From positions 1-22,804 of the forward strand of contig JALLAZ010000566.1 of NCBI GenBank assembly GCA_036939755.1: a DNA stretch of 22,804 nt. The letters run 5' to 3'. The notes under the pieces were generated by a model. It worked only from the letters and a program-made list of their open reading frames with translations. It did not search any database and had not been told where the DNA came from. The DNA comes from Stephanodiscus triporus. Lineage: Eukaryota; Bacillariophyta; Thalassiosirophyceae; Thalassiosirales; Thalassiosiraceae. The translations under genes and the position numbers were made by a program. Of this stretch, positions 17,326 to 22,804 are shown in pieces. Position 1 is the first letter of the stretch; each line of letters opens with the position of its first letter.

Positions 17326-18487
17326 ATTTGTGTATTATTTAATCTGGTTCCTAGTATCCTCATGTAGTTTACAAAAACGGTCTTATGGGCTTCAAATTTG
17401 TTACAATGTTACATCGAGGATTAGTAAAGTGGGATCCTGCCTCTTTGGCCGGCACATACCATGTTCATTCTACTATTTCCCGTATGGTAGCAAAGAAGCA
17501 AGGTCTTGGGGTTTTATCCGAGGGGATGGAGTTGGGGGGACAATCACGGCGGTGTCAACCTACAAAATGATGAGGAAAATCCCCCGTGCGGGCTGGGAGG
17601 AGATGGAATAATGGCCAGCAAATTAAATTTTTAGGTAAATCTTACTCTACCCTAATACAATTTTTGTGCACTCAAAGTAAATAAAACCAAAACAACTTTT
17701 CTGCTCCAACCCCAAAATGAAGACATGTGCATCACCCTCAAAACCTTAGGATGGTGTACCAATACCCAACTTAAATTTGGGTGGTTTTGCTGTGTATTTC
17801 TCATCATGAATGCAGAAAAATTGAGCAGAGGAACAAGTCCTAGACTTCTCACTGTGTTCATGACAGGTAGCACATAGAATGGGAATCATCACTCAGATGA
17901 GCCTCAATTGCTCCCTGGCTAAGTAATTACGGAACTAAATTATCCCTTGTCCACCATTTGTCCTCTTCGTGATCCTCTCTAATTGCAACATTGAAATGAA
18001 AAGGGAGGATTGACCTGTTTTGTTTTGGCTGCTTTTACCATGAAAAGGATATTGACACCATAGGGAGTACTTGTCATGCAAATGTTCTCCTGTGCCAAAC
18101 CACCTGGGATCTGGACAGCGAGAGACTCACAGTTCCTGTCTCAAAAATATATACAAAACAATCTCATCTGTATTGCAGACATTTATCTCTTAGAGTGAAA
18201 TATGTCTAGCAAGACTGGCCCAGGAAACCAGAAACTTCTGAAAGAGAATCAGACAGTGTATTGCCTACAATACTTTACCACACCATAGCTTGGCCTGCAA
18301 TGGGACATTGTCAGAAACACACATGTGATGACACTACGAATCATGCCCATTTCCTAGCATGATTTTTTCTCTGACGTCTACTCCATTCCAGCGATATCTA
18401 TTAACTTCTCCATGCAAATCGATACGAAGCATCCCAATACTTATTCTCTCGTATGTATCGTTCTATCTCGATATTTAAAGAGCTTCG
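17326..18487. other. Long non-coding stretch, CpG-poor in its second half
   Basis: No convincing gene is seen. A plus-strand frame at 17315-17611 (98 codons) shows no recognised motif and its start overlaps the transposase remnant. From about 17640 to 18360 the DNA is strikingly CpG-poor (about four CpG in 720 bp by eye) against the CpG-dense exons on either side, which suggests old, possibly methylated, transposon-derived sequence. The 3' UTR of the PRMT gene lies at the right end. Confidence 0.55.
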
Positions 18488-20218
<1,731 letters not shown>

Positions 20219-20356
20219 ATGGCGGCATCATCGGCCGGTAGAGCGTTATCGCTGATGATGCTTTCGCTGATATTCGCCTCTATTTCCCACCACCTGCGAG
20301 CTGCGGACGCGATCGGCGGCGGGGAAACGACGCCGATGACGAGCTACCGGCCAACG

Positions 20357-20388
<32 letters not shown>

Positions 20389-21658
20389 GTCGTCATCGTT
20401 GTCGTCGTCGTTCGGGGCGGAGGAACCATGGGTCGCGGAGGAGGTGTTTCACGGTGCATCGTCGGAGTCACGCCGCGATGTCATCGAGCGGCGCGAGAGG
20501 CGGGGGACGAAACGCAGTAGCGATCGTCCATCGCGGCCGTCGTCGTCTTCGTCGTCATTTCCCGGACACGAGAATTTTGGGGAGACTTCGTGGTGGGACG
20601 ACGACGACGACGACGACGAAGCCCACGACGAGAGGCGATTGCAAATGACGTCGCCATCGATATCGGCGAGGGACGACGCGGGCAGTCAGAGGGGCATGAA
20701 GCGGCATCGACTAAAAGTTTGGAAGAAATTCAACATTGGAGGGGGAAACGCCACGTCGTCGTCGTCGTCGTCCGCCACTGCTTCGGGAGACGGCGACCCC
20801 GCGGCGGGATCGCCTCCGACCGACGCGACAAATCCCAACCTCGGCGGTCTCCCGTCGAGCGAGTACGACGAGGAACATCCGATGCGCACGGACGAATGGC
20901 AGCTCGACATACGGTTGTCGAGGCTGTACCCGGCCGGGGAGGGGGATTTCTTCCCGGAATGCGACGCAGTCGAAGCGACATCCGGTCGACGAGCGTCGAA
21001 CGACCGTCCGCCGAGGAGAAGGGGGGCCGATGGCAGTTATAGAAAACGGCAGGTTATGCAATTCGCCAGGAATGGGTACGTCAGGGTGGTCGACGACGAA
21101 TGGAGCGGCGGCGGCGGCGGCGGCGGCGGCAGCGGCAGCGGCAGGAGGAACAAGCCGAGGGTGGGTAAATGGAGGATAGGGCACAGCGGCGTGGCATTCG
21201 ACATCCCCGTGCCAGTGGTTAACGGGAGGAGGAAGAGGGGAGGCGGCGGGAACGACGATGACGACGACGCGCTATCCAGGAGGATGACGGTGTTGCACTA
21301 CCACGCGGAGATACACTTGAATAAGTTCGGCGAGCGGCCACGGATGTTTCGAGGGGTCATAACAAGAGACCGGTGAGTACGACGGTGTTAATGAGTATGC
21401 GTACGAGGGATGTATATATTATGTTCCGGAAGAGTTAGTACAACGCCTGCCAACCACTTATCAAGCACGAATCGCCTCTCGCGTTTATTACGTAGACATT
21501 CGTCATTCCTCCCTCCCAACTTTCTGCGACCGGTCATTGGCACATTCTCGGCGGAAGGCATAGGGCACGACACGTCCGATACTACCTACAAAGAGAGGGC
21601 AATATCCCTGTCGAGGCAACAGGCAATAAAAGAAGCTAGGGGCTTTGCGCGGCGATGA
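20219..21658 (+). CDS. Predicted secreted protein of unknown family, two exons
   Basis: Exons 20219-21372 and 21496-21658 give 438 aa. The 123-nt phase-2 intron has a GTGAGT donor and a CGTAG acceptor, and splicing restores one frame, VITRDRHSSFLPPNFLRPVI. The ATG at 20219 is chosen because it opens a signal peptide (MAASSAGRALSLMMLSLIFA, ending near residue 30); the frame is open upstream but lacks coding character. Residues about 35-220 are low-complexity Ser, Asp and Gly tracts. Conserved-looking blocks follow: EWQLDIRLSRLYP, VMQFARNGYVRVVDDE, RVGKWRIGHSGVAFDIPVPV, TVLHYHAEIHLNKFGERPRM, FRGVITRDR and RPVIGTFSAEGIG. Their alternating pattern suggests an antiparallel beta fold such as a lipocalin-like barrel, but I do not recognise the family. 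No C-terminal membrane anchor is seen. The site could be secretory, cell-wall or plastid-linked; no clear phenylalanine targeting motif follows the signal. Confidence 0.75.
20355..20411. repeat. TCG-rich triplet repeat in the secreted-protein gene
   Basis: An imperfect run codes for Ser with occasional Leu (TTG) just after the signal peptide. Further triplet clusters in the same exon encode Asp (about 20597-20620), Ser (about 20757-20772) and Gly (about 21110-21135). Confidence 0.85.
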
Positions 21659-22304
21659 GACAATATCGAATGGTCTACTTGATATAAAAACGAAAGTATG
21701 CGGAATGATAACGCTAATGAATGGTGTAACAAAACCTATACCATTCCATTTGATATTTAGGTGTGCTCTCATTTCTTTCTCTTTCAGTATTTGACAAAAC
21801 TCTTGATGAAAGAGTTCGAGGGAGGGCATATTTCACCCTGTCATGCTCCCTTGGGCGTCATGCCAACACCTCCGCCTACTTCCATCTTCACTTCAGTGAC
21901 TCCTGCTCCCACTTTTGCCTGCTCTTCTGAACTTTCTATAGATATCCCTGCCACAATGTAAAGCAGCAGCATCAGCATTGCTGCTGCTGATACTCTCTAT
22001 GCCATCCACTGTTGGTGGTGGTGCGTTGCTGCTCTCCGACTCCGTTGTATTGCTGCCCATTCCACTGGGCAACATAATTCTAGAGCAAGTGCAATATTCA
22101 AGTCTTGTCAAAACCTTGCCTTTAGCTACATCATCATTCTTCTGCATGTTGCATATGATCCCCCTGCTGTTCTGCAACAACTGAGCAGTTAGGGTCAAGT
22201 GCAGGCAGAAAGCTGTGGCTCAATATATTCAAGTACCAAACCAAAACGTTTCTCCAATCAAATGGTTCTTCCAGCATCCAACCCAAAAATATAAAAAATG
22301 ACAG

Positions 22305-22374
22305 CCTTCAGATGCTGTGGATGGGGATATGGATCCATCATCATAAATTATACCACAACATTTGTAATTCCAGA
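22305..22374 (+). repeat. Direct repeat, copy 1
   Basis: The 40 nt at 22305-22344 match 22494-22533 at 38 of 40 positions (shared core ATGCTGTGGATGGGGATATG). Weaker similarity continues about 30 nt further to a shared TCCAGAT. The copies are 189 bp apart. Confidence 0.8.
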
Positions 22375-22493
22375 TGGGAAATGTCTGCTAAAATCATGAG
22401 TCAAAGGCACTGCTCATGGCTTGGCCCTGAATAAAGATGTTACAACCAATGCCCCACACAGACTGGATTCCACACAAAACAGGTGTTTGTCAA

Positions 22494-22563
22494 CCTTCAT
22501 ATGCTGTGGATGGGGATATGGATCCATCTTCATGCCATTACAACCACACTTGCTGATCCAGAT
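22494..22563 (+). repeat. Direct repeat, copy 2
   Basis: This is the second copy of the repeat at 22305. The 189-bp offset may mark a diverged tandem unit or repeated terminal sequence of a transposon; no coding role is seen. Confidence 0.8.
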
Positions 22564-22804
22564 TTGGGGAGCCGGCTGAATCCGAGATCACTTCTGCATG
22601 GTGCCTGATGAAGCCTTTGTGTAGTGGTTGAGGCTGACTGGCTTTGATCCTAGCTGGAGCAGTTTGTAACGATTGGGAATTTTTTCTGGTAAAAGTCTAT
22701 GCGTGCGTAAACTTGTACCTATTTTCTACGATAATTTAAGGCCGGCTGGCGTGCAATAGTTGATCCTTCGTGCGCTCCTTATCGAGCATACATGTAGGGG
22801 CTGC

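Larger units (their letters stand above)
21659..22804. other. Terminal non-coding stretch with diverged direct repeats
   Basis: No gene is supported. A minus-strand frame at 21893-22198 (101 codons) shows no recognised motif and crosses a GCAGCAGC/GCTGCTGC inverted repeat near 21963-21990. From about 22100 to 22700 the DNA is CpG-poor (about four CpG in 600 bp by eye), like 17640-18360. It contains the paired repeats at 22305 and 22494. Confidence 0.55.

Noticed and set aside
17701..17800. Loose inverted repeats (ACCCAA/TTGGGT, CAAAACC/GGTTTTG)
   Set aside because: Arms of only 6-7 bp in AT-rich DNA are expected by chance.

Overview
The window is eukaryotic nuclear DNA, most likely from a diatom or another stramenopile. 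The signs are short introns (74-180 nt) with clean GT/AG borders and GTRAGT-type donors, GC- and CpG-rich exons loaded with Ser, Asp and Gly triplet runs, a Pro/Thr-rich secreted protein, and piggyBac- and Harbinger-type transposases. The species assignment is inference. Exon joins were built by hand from splice signals, reading-frame phase and family conservation.

Layout. 81-1349 (+) encodes a tail-anchored TPR protein. It ends 25 bp from the stop codon of a convergent five-exon RTEL1 helicase gene (1375-6308, -), which carries a harmonin-N-like domain and a C-terminal RING finger. A full-length piggyBac-type element (transposase 6742-8859, +; inverted repeats at 6518-6552 and 9038-9072) separates RTEL1 from a divergent MpaB/Lcp-type oxygenase gene (9151-11056, +). 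That gene is broken by one extra G in an eight-G run. Facing it is a four-exon ACAD11-like acyl-CoA dehydrogenase (11171-12817, -), which has a 21-nt microexon and a C-terminal SRM tripeptide.

13194-14687 (+) holds a secreted-type protein with a fascin-like domain, a concanavalin A-like domain and a Pro/Thr-rich tail. It is interrupted by an in-frame TGA. A three-exon mitochondrial succinate dehydrogenase iron-sulfur subunit follows (15448-16513, -). Next come a decayed Harbinger-type transposase (16934-17325, -) in AT-rich palindromic DNA, and a CpG-poor non-coding stretch. A two-exon type I protein arginine methyltransferase (18488-20002, -) is divergent from a two-exon predicted secreted protein of unknown family (20219-21658, +). 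The last 1.1 kb is CpG-poor DNA with a diverged pair of direct repeats.

The genes do not form one pathway. They are housekeeping genes for genome maintenance, respiration, fatty-acid oxidation and protein methylation. Lineage-specific proteins and transposon-derived islands lie between them, and the islands sit in or next to promoters. I did not find a multi-gene defence or biosynthetic system. The most notable items are the RTEL1-RING architecture, the intact piggyBac element in a shared promoter, two genes interrupted by a single lesion each, and the unrecognised secreted protein.
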